Source of the DNA: JALYRV01 sp040902895
Lineage (GTDB): Bacteria > Acidobacteriota > Vicinamibacteria > Vicinamibacterales > SCN-69-37
Direction of reading: 5' to 3'
Assembly: GCA_040902895.1 (NCBI GenBank)
Contig: JBBDWL010000078.1
Span: forward strand, 62,001 to 126,000
Length of the DNA: 64,000 nucleotides
Shown here: piece by piece, positions 22,957-31,353 of the stretch
How positions within the stretch are numbered: position 1 is the stretch's first letter
Layout: each line of letters opens with the position of its first letter
Program-made: the position numbers and the translations under genes
Notes under the pieces: model-generated
What the model was told of the DNA's origin: nothing
Database searches by the model: none
What the model saw: only the letters and a program-made list of their open reading frames with translations

Positions 22957-23437
22957 GATCCTCGTGAAACGCTTCTCTCTCGTCGCTCTCGCAGTGGTTC
23001 TCGCAGCGCCGGTCGCCATCGGCGCCGGACGCCAATCTCAGGCTGCCGACCGTGAAGCGGTACGGCAGGCCGCCCTCGACTACGTCGAAGGCATCTACAA
23101 CGTGGAGCCCGCGCGCCTCGAGCGCAGTGTGCATCCCGACATGATCAAGCGTGGCTACTACCGCAAGGAGCGCGGCGCCGACTTCACCTTCGCGCCGATG
23201 ACACGCGAGCAGTTGATGACGCTGGCCGCCAACTGGAACAAAGACAAGAAGCGTCCCATCGACACGTACCCGAAAGAAGTGGTCGTGTTCGAGGTGCTGA
23301 ACCAGACCGCAAGCGCAAAAGTCGTCGCGATGTGGGGCGTCGACTACATGCACCTCGCGAAGCACGACGGCCGATGGAAGATCCTGAATATCGTCTGGCA
23401 GGAACCGCCGCCGGCCGGTACCGGGTCGGGCCAGTAA
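22955..23437 (+). CDS. Exported NTF2-like (lumazine-binding-2 type) protein
   Basis: This protein of about 160 residues has a signal peptide (VKRFSLVALAVVLAAPVAIGAG). The NTF2/SnoaL-like body has the features of the putative lumazine-binding family: REAVRQAALDYVEGIYN at the start, then VHPDMIKRGYY, and WKILNIVWQ at the end. Members are often exported and of unknown role. The start may be ATG 22955 or GTG 22964. The latter is favoured if the TACAAT at 22951 is the -10. The lipoprotein esterase gene follows after 5 nt. Confidence 0.78.
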   Translation: MILVKRFSLVALAVVLAAPVAIGAGRQSQAADREAVRQAALDYVEGIYNVEPARLERSVHPDMIKRGYYRKERGADFTFAPMTREQLMTLAANWNKDKKRPIDTYPKEVVVFEVLNQTASAKVVAMWGVDYMHLAKHDGRWKILNIVWQEPPPAGTGSGQ

Positions 23438-23442
23438 CCACG

Positions 23443-24213
23443 ATGACGAGACGCGCGTTCGTTTTGATGCTGATGGTGTGCGCCGCCGCGTGCGGAAGCG
23501 ATCGCCCGCCCTTCGTGCCGACACAGCCGCCGGTCGTGATTCCACCAGTCGAGGATCCGCCGCCGCCGCCTCCGCCGCCTACGCTGGCGGTCACGCGCAT
23601 CATGGCGTTCGGCGACAGCCTTACGGAAGGCGATCCGCCTACGCTGGGGCAGATCCGGCTGCGGCCCGCTCATGATCCGTCGACGCCCGGTGGGCAGAAA
23701 AGCTATCCCTACAAGCTGCACGCGCTGCTCTCGGCGACGTACACCCCACAGAAGATCGAAGTCTTCAATGAGGGACTGGGTGGTGAGCCGGTGGCCCACT
23801 CCTCTGCGAAGGATCGCTATCTGGCCGCGCTCGCGCGGCACAAGCCCCAGGTCGTCCTGATGATGCACGGCACCAACGACCTCCTCAGCAGCGCCCCGCA
23901 AAACGCCATCGTCAATGCGATTGAGGAGCTGATTGAGCTGTCGCCGGCGCGCGGCGTGCAGCGCGTGTTTCTGGCGAGCCTGCCGCCCAACTTCAGATCG
24001 CCGGCCCGCGAGCAGCTGTCCGATTACAACAACCGGCTCAGAATTCTCGCGCCCGCGACCGGCTCGATATTCGTCGACATTTTCCCGAACATCGATACGG
24101 CCACGATGATGGCGCCCGACGGGTTGCACATCAACGAGAGCGGCAATCAGCGAATCGCCGAAGTGTTCTTTGCGGCGCTGAAGGCTGCGTACCACCGCGA
24201 CCCGCCACCATGA
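23443..24213 (+). CDS. SGNH/GDSL-family hydrolase lipoprotein
   Basis: This 256-residue protein has a lipoprotein-type leader (MTRRAFVLMLMVCAAAC, Cys17 likely lipidated) and a Pro-rich tether (VEDPPPPPPPP). The SGNH hydrolase domain follows. Block I is FGDSLTEG (nucleophile Ser), block II Gly in NEGLGGEPV, block III Asn in HGTND, and block V Asp/His in PDGLHINESG. All four catalytic or oxyanion residues are present, so an active esterase/lipase-type enzyme on the cell surface is expected. The stop overlaps an ATG by 4 nt (ATGA at 24210), suggesting coupling to the next reading frame. Confidence 0.88.
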   Translation: MTRRAFVLMLMVCAAACGSDRPPFVPTQPPVVIPPVEDPPPPPPPPTLAVTRIMAFGDSLTEGDPPTLGQIRLRPAHDPSTPGGQKSYPYKLHALLSATYTPQKIEVFNEGLGGEPVAHSSAKDRYLAALARHKPQVVLMMHGTNDLLSSAPQNAIVNAIEELIELSPARGVQRVFLASLPPNFRSPAREQLSDYNNRLRILAPATGSIFVDIFPNIDTATMMAPDGLHINESGNQRIAEVFFAALKAAYHRDPPP

Positions 24214-24339
24214 CCGTCGCCGCTGTGCCGGCCGGTGTTGCCACGCTGATCCTCATCGCGCAGGTGATGACACCGCCGGTTCGCGTGGCGGCCCCGCCGA
24301 CGGGCCACCGCGCACCGGCCCGGGCTGGTCTCGCGCACG
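24210..24339 (+). other. Possible 5' part of the next gene in a different frame
   Basis: The ATG at 24210 is coupled to the SGNH gene stop. It encodes a leader-like N-terminus (MTVAAVPAGVATLILIAQ) followed by an Ala/Pro linker. The frame then turns into unlikely Arg-rich sequence, while the +1 frame becomes protein-like from about 24301. This looks like one exported protein split by a single-base shift between about 24295 and 24335, through mutation, sequencing error or recoding. Confidence 0.45.
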
Positions 24340-24909
24340 ATGTCGGGAGCCGACGCCCTCTCGTTCGCCACCGCGCTCGCGCAGGCCGGACATCCGGCCG
24401 GCTTCATCGTTCCTGCCGACGAACGCCAGACGATGCTGGCGCCCGAGAGCGGCCACATGGTCACGCTGGATGAGGCAATCCCACTTTTCACCGCGAAAGG
24501 CACTTACCGAATCGTCAGCAACGCGCCGCCGCTGGTGTTCCGGCACGCCGAGACGCCGGCCGACATCATCGGAGCGCTGAACGCCAGGCGCGTGCTCTCG
24601 AGCGCGAGGCTTCCGTTGGCTCAGCCCCTCTTCGATCCAGTGCTGCGAAGCCTTGCGTACAGGCGGGTCGCGCCGCCCGCCGGGCGGACGAAGGAGCCCG
24701 GCGCAGGGCCTGAATGTCCCGTCGAAACTCCGGTGAGGATTGCGGCGGGGGCGGCGTCCACGATCGACACGCTCGGCCGCCTCGTGGCGCAGACGACAGG
24801 CGTCGCGTGGGTGGTGCGATTCGCGCCGCCTGGCAGAAGCCTGCGGCTGCAGATTGGCTACGTCTGCGCGAGCGGGGCCTGGTCGGCCCTCAGCGTTCCC
24901 GGCTGGTAG
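24340..24909 (+). CDS. Hypothetical protein (probably the frameshifted remainder of an exported protein)
   Basis: 189 residues if started at ATG 24340. Sequence compatible with the same protein already runs upstream in this frame from 24301 (PGLVSRTMSGADALSFATAL), and that stretch has no start codon. Content is ordinary: an Ala-rich alpha/beta region with TYRIVSNAPPLVFRHAE and a C-terminal beta segment. No family recognised. See the adjacent entry for the in-frame leader at 24210 and the proposed frameshift. It converges with the next gene. Small inverted repeats GGAACT-TC-AGTTCC (24913-24926) and TTCCGG-N3-CCGGAA (24923-24937) lie in the 40-nt gap. Confidence 0.5.
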   Translation: MSGADALSFATALAQAGHPAGFIVPADERQTMLAPESGHMVTLDEAIPLFTAKGTYRIVSNAPPLVFRHAETPADIIGALNARRVLSSARLPLAQPLFDPVLRSLAYRRVAPPAGRTKEPGAGPECPVETPVRIAAGAASTIDTLGRLVAQTTGVAWVVRFAPPGRSLRLQIGYVCASGAWSALSVPGW

Positions 24910-24949
24910 GCAGGAACTTCAGTTCCGGCGTCCGGAAACCGCCGGTGCA

Positions 24950-25393
24950 CTAGAAGCGCACGCGGACGCGCATGGCGGGAGCGCCGTCGAAGAGCGCGTC
25001 GATGCCGGCGCCTGCCGCCGCACCGCCCGCGCCTGCGATGGCCGCGTAGAGCAGTGCGGGGCCCGCGCAATTCGCTTCGCCGCCGGTGTCGTCGAGCGCT
25101 TTGCAGAGCGTGTAGACGAAGATGCCCATCCCCGTGCCCGCGATGGCGCCGCCGATGATGGCGCCGTTCTTGAGGGAATCGCCGCCTGGCTGCGCGAAGC
25201 GCGAGCGCGGGGCCGCCTCGAGGGCCGGGGCCTGCGCCAGCCGCATGGCCTGCGTGAGCAACGCCGGGCGCGTGGTAATGCCGCGCGCCGTCTGTGTCAG
25301 CAGCGCTTGCCGCGCGTCGGGCGCAGAATCGGCGGGACGTGCAGCCGGTGACATCAGTGCGGTCGAAAGCGTGAGCGCGAGAATTGCCGTCAT
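24950..25393 (-). CDS. Exported small protein with Gly/Ala-rich membrane-like segments
   Basis: This 147-residue protein has a signal peptide (MTAILALTLSTALMSPAARPA) and an Ala/Gln-rich linker. Two Gly-zipper-like hydrophobic segments follow, GAIIGGAIAGTGMGIFVYTL and LLYAAIAGAGGAAAGAGIDALF, with two cysteines between and near them. The protein ends in AMRVRVRF, and a terminal Phe is typical of outer-membrane-associated proteins. Such Gly-zipper repeats occur in small envelope proteins of unknown role. Single gene, divergent from gcvT. Confidence 0.6.
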   Translation of the reverse strand: MTAILALTLSTALMSPAARPADSAPDARQALLTQTARGITTRPALLTQAMRLAQAPALEAAPRSRFAQPGGDSLKNGAIIGGAIAGTGMGIFVYTLCKALDDTGGEANCAGPALLYAAIAGAGGAAAGAGIDALFDGAPAMRVRVRF

Positions 25394-25440
25394 ACCGGGA
25401 AATGCGTTCTTTCCGTCGAAACAGGCTCAGTGCGTCGCCT

Positions 25441-25470
25441 TTGACCCGGCGGCGGCTCTGAAAGTACCAT
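25441..25470 (+). promoter_or_regulatory. Promoter of the gcv genes
   Basis: TTGACC (25441-25446), an 18-nt spacer and TACCAT (25465-25470), 21 nt before the gcvT ATG. The short leader leaves no room for a glycine riboswitch, and none was seen. Confidence 0.45.
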
Positions 25471-25491
25471 TACCCGTTCGCCACCCGCACA

Positions 25492-26604
25492 ATGACCCAG
25501 GCCGGCACCCTCAAGAAAACTCCGCTGCACGCCACGCATCACGCCATGGGCGCGCGCGTCATCCCGTTCGCCGGCTGGGACATGCCCGTCGAATACTCCG
25601 GCATCGTCAACGAACACATGGCGGTGCGCGAGCACGCCGGATTGTTCGATGTCAGCCATATGGGCGAGATCGAGATTGCGGGCAAGAACGCGTTCGATGC
25701 CGTGCAGCACATCACCTGCAATGACGCCGCCAAGCTCTCCATCGGTCAGATTCAATATTCGGCGCTGACGACTCCCGACGGCGGCTTCGTTGACGATGTG
25801 CTGACGTACAAGCTGACGGACGAGCATTACATGCTCGTGGTCAACGCGGGGAACATCACGAAGGATTTCGCCTGGACCGTCGAAAATATCAAGGCGCTGG
25901 GCGACGCGGTGGCCGTCAACAACAGCTCGCGCTATGCGCTGATGGCGATTCAGGGCCCGAAGGCCGAGGCCACGCTGCAGACGCTGACGGGCGTCGATCT
26001 GAGCGCGATCAAGTACTACTGGTTCGCCACGGGCGAAGTGGCGAGCGTGCGCGCGACGATTTCGCGCACCGGATATACCGGCGAAGACGGCTTCGAGGTC
26101 TTCGTGCCGCCGGCCGACGCCGATCGTGTCTGGCGCGCGATTCTGGATGCGGGCAAAGAGGTCGACGTGATTCCCGCGGGGCTCGGCGCGCGCGATACGC
26201 TGCGCCTCGAGGCGGCCATGCGGTTGTACGGCAACGACATGGACGAGCACACCACAGTGATGGAGGCCGATCTCGGCTGGATCGTCGGCTGGAAGAAGCC
26301 CGACTTCATCGGCGCCGACGTGATCAAGCGGCAGAAGGCGGAAGGCGTCACGCGCAAGCTGGTGGGATTCGAGATGCTCGACCGCGCGATCGGCCGGCAC
26401 GGCTACGACGCGTACGTCAACGGCGAGAAGGCCGGCAAGGTCACCAGCGGAACGCAGACGCCGTACCTCAAGAAGGCGATCGGTCTGGCGATGCTGCCGA
26501 TCGACGCGACCGCGAACGGCACGGAGTTCGAAATCGACTGCCGGGGCCGGAGGGCAAAGGCGAAAGTGGTGCCGACGCCGTTTTACAAACGGGAGAAGCA
26601 ATAG
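25492..26604 (+). CDS. gcvT: Aminomethyltransferase, T-protein of glycine cleavage
   Basis: This 370-residue protein spans the full GcvT family length. Characteristic stretches include GWDMPVEYSGI, HMAVREHAGLFDVSHMGEI, ISRTGYTGEDGFE and IPAGLGARDTLRLEAAMRLYG. It transfers the methylene unit from aminomethyl-lipoyl H-protein to tetrahydrofolate, releasing ammonia. First gene of gcvT-gcvH-gcvP, all on this strand with 71- and 55-nt gaps filled by hairpin/heptamer repeats. The dihydrolipoyl dehydrogenase component is not in this window. The stop TAG (26602-26604) overlaps the base of a hairpin. Confidence 0.97.
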   Translation: MTQAGTLKKTPLHATHHAMGARVIPFAGWDMPVEYSGIVNEHMAVREHAGLFDVSHMGEIEIAGKNAFDAVQHITCNDAAKLSIGQIQYSALTTPDGGFVDDVLTYKLTDEHYMLVVNAGNITKDFAWTVENIKALGDAVAVNNSSRYALMAIQGPKAEATLQTLTGVDLSAIKYYWFATGEVASVRATISRTGYTGEDGFEVFVPPADADRVWRAILDAGKEVDVIPAGLGARDTLRLEAAMRLYGNDMDEHTTVMEADLGWIVGWKKPDFIGADVIKRQKAEGVTRKLVGFEMLDRAIGRHGYDAYVNGEKAGKVTSGTQTPYLKKAIGLAMLPIDATANGTEFEIDCRGRRAKAKVVPTPFYKREKQ

Positions 26605-26667
26605 CGGCGACCGCAACGGCGCGAGCCGCTCATGCCTGAGGCCTATGGCCTATGGCCTGGGGCCTTG
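26603..26667 (+). repeat. Hairpin plus heptanucleotide repeat between gcvT and gcvH
   Basis: An inverted repeat AGCGGC-N16-GCCGCT (26603-26630) is followed by tandem 7-mers: TGCCTGA, GGCCTAT, GGCCTAT, GGCCTGG, GGCCTTG (26633-26667, with an extra G at 26640 opening the perfect units). The gcvH ribosome site GGAG begins at the end of the repeat. The same arrangement is found at 27054-27111 and 38227-38361. Confidence 0.7.
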
Positions 26668-26675
26668 GAGTTGTC

Positions 26676-27047
26676 ATGTATCCATCCGATCTGAAATACA
26701 CGAACGAGCATGAGTGGGTGCGGCTCGAGGACGGCAGCGCCACGGTGGGCATTACCGACTATGCCCAGAAGCAGCTGGGCGATGTCGTCTTCGTCGAGCT
26801 GCCGGCTGTCGGCACGGCCGTGAAGCAGGGCGAAGTGTTCGGAACGATCGAGTCCGTGAAGGCTGTCTCGGAGCTGTACGCGCCGCTGACCGGCGAAGTC
26901 TCGGAAGTGAACGGCGATTTGACGAACCATCCCGAGGCCGTCAATTCGAAGCCGCACGAGACATGGATGATAAAAATCAAGCTGTCGGACGAGGGCGAAA
27001 CCGCGTCGCTGCTTGACGCCGACGCCTATAACAAGTTGGTTGGATGA
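26676..27047 (+). CDS. gcvH: Glycine cleavage H-protein
   Basis: This 123-residue protein covers the complete lipoyl-carrier domain. The lipoylation lysine lies in GTIESVKAVSELYAP. The N-terminus MYPSDLKYTNEHEWV and the GITDYAQKQLGDVVFVELP stretch are diagnostic. It shuttles the aminomethyl group between GcvP and GcvT on its lipoyl arm. ATG 26676 is preceded by GGAG at 5 nt. An earlier in-frame ATG at 26652 lies inside the heptamer repeat and is not favoured. Confidence 0.97.
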   Translation: MYPSDLKYTNEHEWVRLEDGSATVGITDYAQKQLGDVVFVELPAVGTAVKQGEVFGTIESVKAVSELYAPLTGEVSEVNGDLTNHPEAVNSKPHETWMIKIKLSDEGETASLLDADAYNKLVG

Positions 27048-27053
27048 GAGATT

Positions 27054-27111
27054 AGCCGGGTGGCCATTGTGCCGCCCGGCTCTGGCCTAAGGCCTATGGC
27101 CTATGGCCTGG
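27054..27111 (+). repeat. Hairpin plus heptanucleotide repeat between gcvH and gcvP
   Basis: AGCCGGG-N14-CCCGGCT (27054-27081) has a loop that includes CATTGT. It is followed by four tandem 7-mers, GGCCTAA, GGCCTAT, GGCCTAT, GGCCTGG (27084-27111). The same hairpin arms and a CATTGT loop recur at 38298-38325, again next to GGCCTA heptamers. No T-run follows, so intrinsic termination is unlikely. Confidence 0.7.
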
Positions 27112-29985
27112 AGCCCGTTGTTGTTGTTTGAATCCCCCGATAAGTTTGTCTTCCGACACATTGGACCGCGCCCTTCGGATCTCGAGCCGATGCTCGAGGC
27201 CGTGGGCGCCGCGTCGCTCGACGCCCTGATCGACGAAGCCATTCCGGCCGACATCCGCCTGACCGGGCCGCTCGATCTGCCCGAGGCCGAGAGCGAGCAT
27301 GAATACCTGACGCACCTGCGCGCCACCGGCGCGCGCAACAAGGTCTTCCGGTCGTACATCGGCCTTGGCTATCACGACACCATCACACCCTCCGTCATTC
27401 TCCGCAACGTCGTCGAGAATCCGGGATGGTACACGCCCTACACGCCCTACCAGGCTGAAATCGCGCAGGGGCGCCTCGAATCGCTGCTCAATTTCCAGAC
27501 GATGGTGGCTGACCTGACGGGGATGGATGTGGCGAACGCCTCGCTGCTCGACGAGCCGACGGCGGCTGCCGAGGCGATGACGCTGCTGCACCGGTCCCGG
27601 GAAGCGAAATCGAAGAAGGACGCCCGAGTCTTTGCCGTGTCTGACCGCGTCTTCCCGCACACGCTCGACGTGCTGCGTTCGCGCGCCGAGCCGCTCGGGC
27701 TCGAGCTGCGGATCGGAGACATCGAAAGCATCGAGCTTGGTGACGATGTCTATGGGATGTATCTGCAGTCACCCGACGACCATGGCGAAGTGCGCGATCT
27801 GACCGGCCTGATCGATCGCGCGCATGCGGCCGGCGTGCTCGTGGCCGTCGGCACGGATCTGCTCGCATGCGCCGTGTGCACGCCGCCTGGCGAGATGGGC
27901 GCCGACGTGGTGATTGGCAACTCGCAGCGGCTCGGCGTGCCGCTCGGGTATGGCGGTCCGCATGCGGCGTTCTTCGCGACGCGCAACGATTTCGTGCGCC
28001 AGGCGCCGGGCCGGTTGATCGGCGTGTCGCAGGATTCGGCGGCGCAGAAGGCCTTCCGCATGGCGCTGGCCACGCGCGAGCAGCACATCCGCCGCGAGAA
28101 GGCGACGTCGAATATCTGCACGGCGCAGGCGCTGCTCGCGAACGTGGCCGCGATGTACGGCGTGTTTCATGGTCCCGGCGGCCTTCAGCGCATCGCGCAA
28201 CGCGTGCATGACGTGGCGCGCGTCGTGGCGGGCGAGCTCGCCGCGCTCGGCTTCAAACAGACGAACACCGCCTATTTCGACACGATCCGGGTTGACACCG
28301 GCGGCGCGACGGCGTGGGAAGCCATCCGCGCGGCGGCGCTCGCGCGCGGCATCAACTTCCGCTACCCCGCGCCAGGCATCATCGCGCTTTCGATCAACGA
28401 AACGGTGAGCAGGGAAGACGCGCTCGACATCGTCGGGGTCTTCGCGGAAGGGGTGGGCAAGACGCCCATTCCGGGCCTGCCGCCGAATGACGGCCGTACG
28501 CTGCCGCAGGTGCTCGGCGCGCTGACGCGCAACAGCGCGTTCATGACGCATCCGGTGTTCAACTCGCATCATTCCGAGACCGAGATGATGCGCTACATCC
28601 GGTCGCTCGAGCGCAAGGACATCGGTCTCGACACGTCGATGATTCCGCTCGGCTCGTGCACGATGAAGCTGAACGCGGCAAGCGAAATGCTGCCGATTAC
28701 GTGGCCCGAATTCTCGAAGCTGCATCCGTTCATTCCGGCCGACCAGGCGGCGGGCTACCGGCAGATCATCGCGGAGCTCGAGCGATACCTATGCGCCATC
28801 ACCGGCTTCGCGGCGGCATCGCTGCAGCCGAACTCCGGAGCGCAGGGTGAATTCGCGGGGCTGATGGTGATTCAGGCGTGGCATCGCGGCCGCGGCGAGA
28901 CGCATCGCCACGTCGTGCTGATTCCCTCGTCGGCCCACGGCACCAACCCGGCAAGCGCGGCGATGGCCGGCATGCGCGTTGTCATCGTGGCGACCGACAA
29001 ACACGGCAACATCGACCTCGACGATTTGAAGAACAAGGCCGCGGCGCACGCTGGCGATCTGTCGTGCCTGATGGTGACGTACCCGTCGACGCACGGCGTG
29101 TTCGAGGATGCCATTCGCGAGATCTGCCGCACGGTCCACGAGCACGGCGGCCAGGTCTATATGGACGGCGCGAACATGAATGCGCAGGTGGGTCTGACAA
29201 GTCCGGCCGCGATTGGCGCCGACGTGTGCCACATCAACCTGCACAAGACCTTCAGCATTCCGCATGGCGGCGGCGGCCCGGGCATGGGGCCGATTGCGGT
29301 GGCCGCGCATCTCGCGCCGTACCTGCCGTCGCATCCGATCGTGCACGTCGGCGGCGAGAAGGGCATTCCGGCCGTGTCGGGCGCGCCGTTCGGGAGCGCA
29401 AGCATCCTGCTGATCTCGTACGGCTACATCCGTATGCTCGGCCGCGACGGCGTCACCGAGGCGACGAAGTGGGCGATCCTCAACGCCAACTATCTCAAAG
29501 CGAGGCTCGAGAAGCACTATCCGGTGCTCTATGCGCGCAAGAACGGACGCGTCGCGCACGAGATGATCTTCGATCTGCGCGCGTTCAAGGCGCACGGCGT
29601 GGAGGAAGGCGACGTCGCGAAGCGGCTCATGGACTACGGGTTCCATGCGCCGACGGTGTCGTTCCCGGTGCCGGGCACGCTGATGGTCGAGCCGACCGAA
29701 AGCGAGCCGCGCCAGGAGCTCGATCGCTTCGCCGATGCGCTGATTGCGATCCGGCAGGAGATTCAGGACGTCATCGACGGCAAGGCCGACCGGAAAGACA
29801 ACCTTCTGAAGAACGCCCCGCACACGGCTGCGCACGTGACGGCGACGGAATGGACGCATCCCTACACACGCGAGCAGGCCGCCTATCCGCTGCCGTACCT
29901 CAAATCGCACGGCAAATTCTGGCCGGCCGTCGGGCGCATCGACAATCCGTATGGGGACAGGAATCTGATCTGCTCGTGTGAATAA
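27103..29985 (+). CDS. gcvP: Glycine dehydrogenase (decarboxylating), single-chain P-protein
   Basis: This 960-residue protein contains both halves of the P-protein in one chain. The PLP lysine is in the C-terminal half at INLHKTFSIPHGGGGPG. The N-terminal half begins RHIGP and includes SYIGLGYHDT and YTPYQAEIAQGRLE. It decarboxylates glycine and passes the aminomethyl group to GcvH. ATG 27103 lies inside the heptamer repeat without a ribosome site. TTG codons at 27118-27126 behind GGAG (27110-27113) may be the real start. The stop TAA sits in the left arm of a 31-bp palindrome. Confidence 0.96.
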   Translation: MAWSPLLLFESPDKFVFRHIGPRPSDLEPMLEAVGAASLDALIDEAIPADIRLTGPLDLPEAESEHEYLTHLRATGARNKVFRSYIGLGYHDTITPSVILRNVVENPGWYTPYTPYQAEIAQGRLESLLNFQTMVADLTGMDVANASLLDEPTAAAEAMTLLHRSREAKSKKDARVFAVSDRVFPHTLDVLRSRAEPLGLELRIGDIESIELGDDVYGMYLQSPDDHGEVRDLTGLIDRAHAAGVLVAVGTDLLACAVCTPPGEMGADVVIGNSQRLGVPLGYGGPHAAFFATRNDFVRQAPGRLIGVSQDSAAQKAFRMALATREQHIRREKATSNICTAQALLANVAAMYGVFHGPGGLQRIAQRVHDVARVVAGELAALGFKQTNTAYFDTIRVDTGGATAWEAIRAAALARGINFRYPAPGIIALSINETVSREDALDIVGVFAEGVGKTPIPGLPPNDGRTLPQVLGALTRNSAFMTHPVFNSHHSETEMMRYIRSLERKDIGLDTSMIPLGSCTMKLNAASEMLPITWPEFSKLHPFIPADQAAGYRQIIAELERYLCAITGFAAASLQPNSGAQGEFAGLMVIQAWHRGRGETHRHVVLIPSSAHGTNPASAAMAGMRVVIVATDKHGNIDLDDLKNKAAAHAGDLSCLMVTYPSTHGVFEDAIREICRTVHEHGGQVYMDGANMNAQVGLTSPAAIGADVCHINLHKTFSIPHGGGGPGMGPIAVAAHLAPYLPSHPIVHVGGEKGIPAVSGAPFGSASILLISYGYIRMLGRDGVTEATKWAILNANYLKARLEKHYPVLYARKNGRVAHEMIFDLRAFKAHGVEEGDVAKRLMDYGFHAPTVSFPVPGTLMVEPTESEPRQELDRFADALIAIRQEIQDVIDGKADRKDNLLKNAPHTAAHVTATEWTHPYTREQAAYPLPYLKSHGKFWPAVGRIDNPYGDRNLICSCE

Positions 29986-30066
29986 ATGGGGACGGGTCTT
30001 AATTATTCAGTTTGTACGCAGTTTCCACAGACTTCTGAATAATTAAGACCCGTCCCCCATTTATTC
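29980..30066. repeat. Long palindromic element overlapping two convergent stop codons
   Basis: Left arm 29980-30010 (31 nt), 24-nt loop, right arm 30035-30066 (32 nt). The arms pair perfectly apart from one extra base in a G-run. Each arm begins GAATAAATGGGG, and that TAA is the actual stop of gcvP (29983-29985) on one side and of the MacB-like gene (30061-30063) on the other. The arms share GGGGACGGGT with 10515-10535. It is AT-richer than its surroundings and can form a very stable hairpin on both strands. This is most consistent with a REP/MITE-like insertion acting as a bidirectional gene end. Confidence 0.75.
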
Positions 30067-31353
30067 GTAATGCAGCGCGTGCACCGGATCGAGCTTCGCG
30101 GCGCGCATGGCGGGGTAGAGGCCGAAGACGATGCCGACTGTCACTGACACCGCGCAGGAGAGGATCACCGAGATCGGGCTGATGATCGTCGACCAGCCAG
30201 CGGCGTAGGCGACGAACTGCGACAGCAGGATGCCCACCACGACGCCCGCCAGCCCGCCCGTCATCGTGATCAGCGTCGTCTCGACGAGAAACTGGCGGAT
30301 GATGTCGCGGCGCGTGGCGCCGATCGCGCGGCGCACGCCGATCTCCTTCGTGCGCTCCATGACACTCGCCAGCATGATGTTCATGATGCCGATGCCGCCC
30401 ACCAGCAGCGAGATCGCGGCGATCGACACCATGACGATCTCGAACAGGCGCCGCGTGCGCTGCTGCTCGGCGAGCAGCTCGGCGGGCACGATGACGCTGA
30501 AATCGCCGGCGCCGCGGTGCGAGGCGTCGAGCAGGCCGCGGATGATCGCGCCCGATCCGCTGACGTCGGCCTTCTGCGACAGGCCGAGATAGATGCCGTC
30601 GATCTCGTCGCGCTGGCGGCTCTGGGACTCTTCCAGCCGCAGCATCGCGGCCATCAGCGGCACATAGACCAGATTGTTGCGGTCGATGGCCGGCACGCCT
30701 TCGACCTCCTGCCGCGCGGCCATCTGCGGGCCGGCCACGCCGATGATCTGGAACCACTGATCGTTGATCTTCACGTGCTTGTCGACGGGGTTGTCGGCGC
30801 CGAACAGCGACGCCGCGGCGGCCTGGCCGAGCACGGCCACGGGCGCCGCGTGGGTGTTCTCCGCGTCTGTGAAGAAGCGGCCCGAGACGGTGCGCAGGTT
30901 GGCGATCGCCTGATACGACGGCTCCACGCCGAACACCGCCGGCGGCTCGGCCTGCGGCCTCGGCAGCACCTGCGAGGGCACGACGCGCTTGCGGGCCGAC
31001 GAGAGGTCGACCTCCTTCACGGTCGCGAGGATGCCGCGGTAATCCTCGAACGACAGGCCCGCCGAAATCTGCCGGACGCGCTGCAGCGTCTGCGTGTCGG
31101 GCGCCTCGCGCGCTTCGACGATGACGTTGCGCACGCCGAGCTGCTCGATGAACGCGATGACTTCCTGCTGCGCGCCCGCGCCAATCGACAGCATCGCGAT
31201 GACCGCGGCCACGCCGAAAATCATCCCGAGCATCGTCAGGGCCGAGCGCAGCTTGTGCGCGCGCAGGTTGTCGAAGCCCTGCTGAAGCTCGGGGCCGAGA
31301 TCGAGCGGCCGGCGCCGCTGCGGCGCGGCCGCGGTCGGCTCGGGGATGCTCAC
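30061..31353 (-). CDS. MacB/FtsX-like ABC permease without ATPase domain
   Basis: This 430-residue protein has an N-terminal cytoplasmic stretch, one membrane helix (about 37-58, LTMLGMIFGVAAVIAMLSIG), a large periplasmic MacB_PCD-like domain and three C-terminal helices. MNIMLASVMERTKEIGVRRAIGATRRDI is the FtsX-family signature. MacB permeases act in tripartite efflux or mechanotransmission with an ATPase and an adaptor. Here three adaptor genes lie directly upstream, but no ATPase gene is present. The GTG start (31351-31353) overlaps the upstream stop by 4 nt. The stop lies in the palindrome shared with gcvP. Confidence 0.9.
   Translation of the reverse strand: MSIPEPTAAAPQRRRPLDLGPELQQGFDNLRAHKLRSALTMLGMIFGVAAVIAMLSIGAGAQQEVIAFIEQLGVRNVIVEAREAPDTQTLQRVRQISAGLSFEDYRGILATVKEVDLSSARKRVVPSQVLPRPQAEPPAVFGVEPSYQAIANLRTVSGRFFTDAENTHAAPVAVLGQAAAASLFGADNPVDKHVKINDQWFQIIGVAGPQMAARQEVEGVPAIDRNNLVYVPLMAAMLRLEESQSRQRDEIDGIYLGLSQKADVSGSGAIIRGLLDASHRGAGDFSVIVPAELLAEQQRTRRLFEIVMVSIAAISLLVGGIGIMNIMLASVMERTKEIGVRRAIGATRRDIIRQFLVETTLITMTGGLAGVVVGILLSQFVAYAAGWSTIISPISVILSCAVSVTVGIVFGLYPAMRAAKLDPVHALHYE

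Noticed and set aside
25394..25491. Possible glycine riboswitch before gcvT
   Set aside because: The leader after the likely promoter is only about 15 nt, and no tandem aptamer-like helices or conserved loops were seen.
27054..27081. Rho-independent terminator after gcvH
   Set aside because: The stem is good but no T-run follows; gcvP continues in the same direction only 22 nt later.
26633..27111. GGCCTAT repeats as a CRISPR array or direct-repeat origin
   Set aside because: The units are 7 bp in uninterrupted tandem with no spacers, and no cas or replication genes are nearby.
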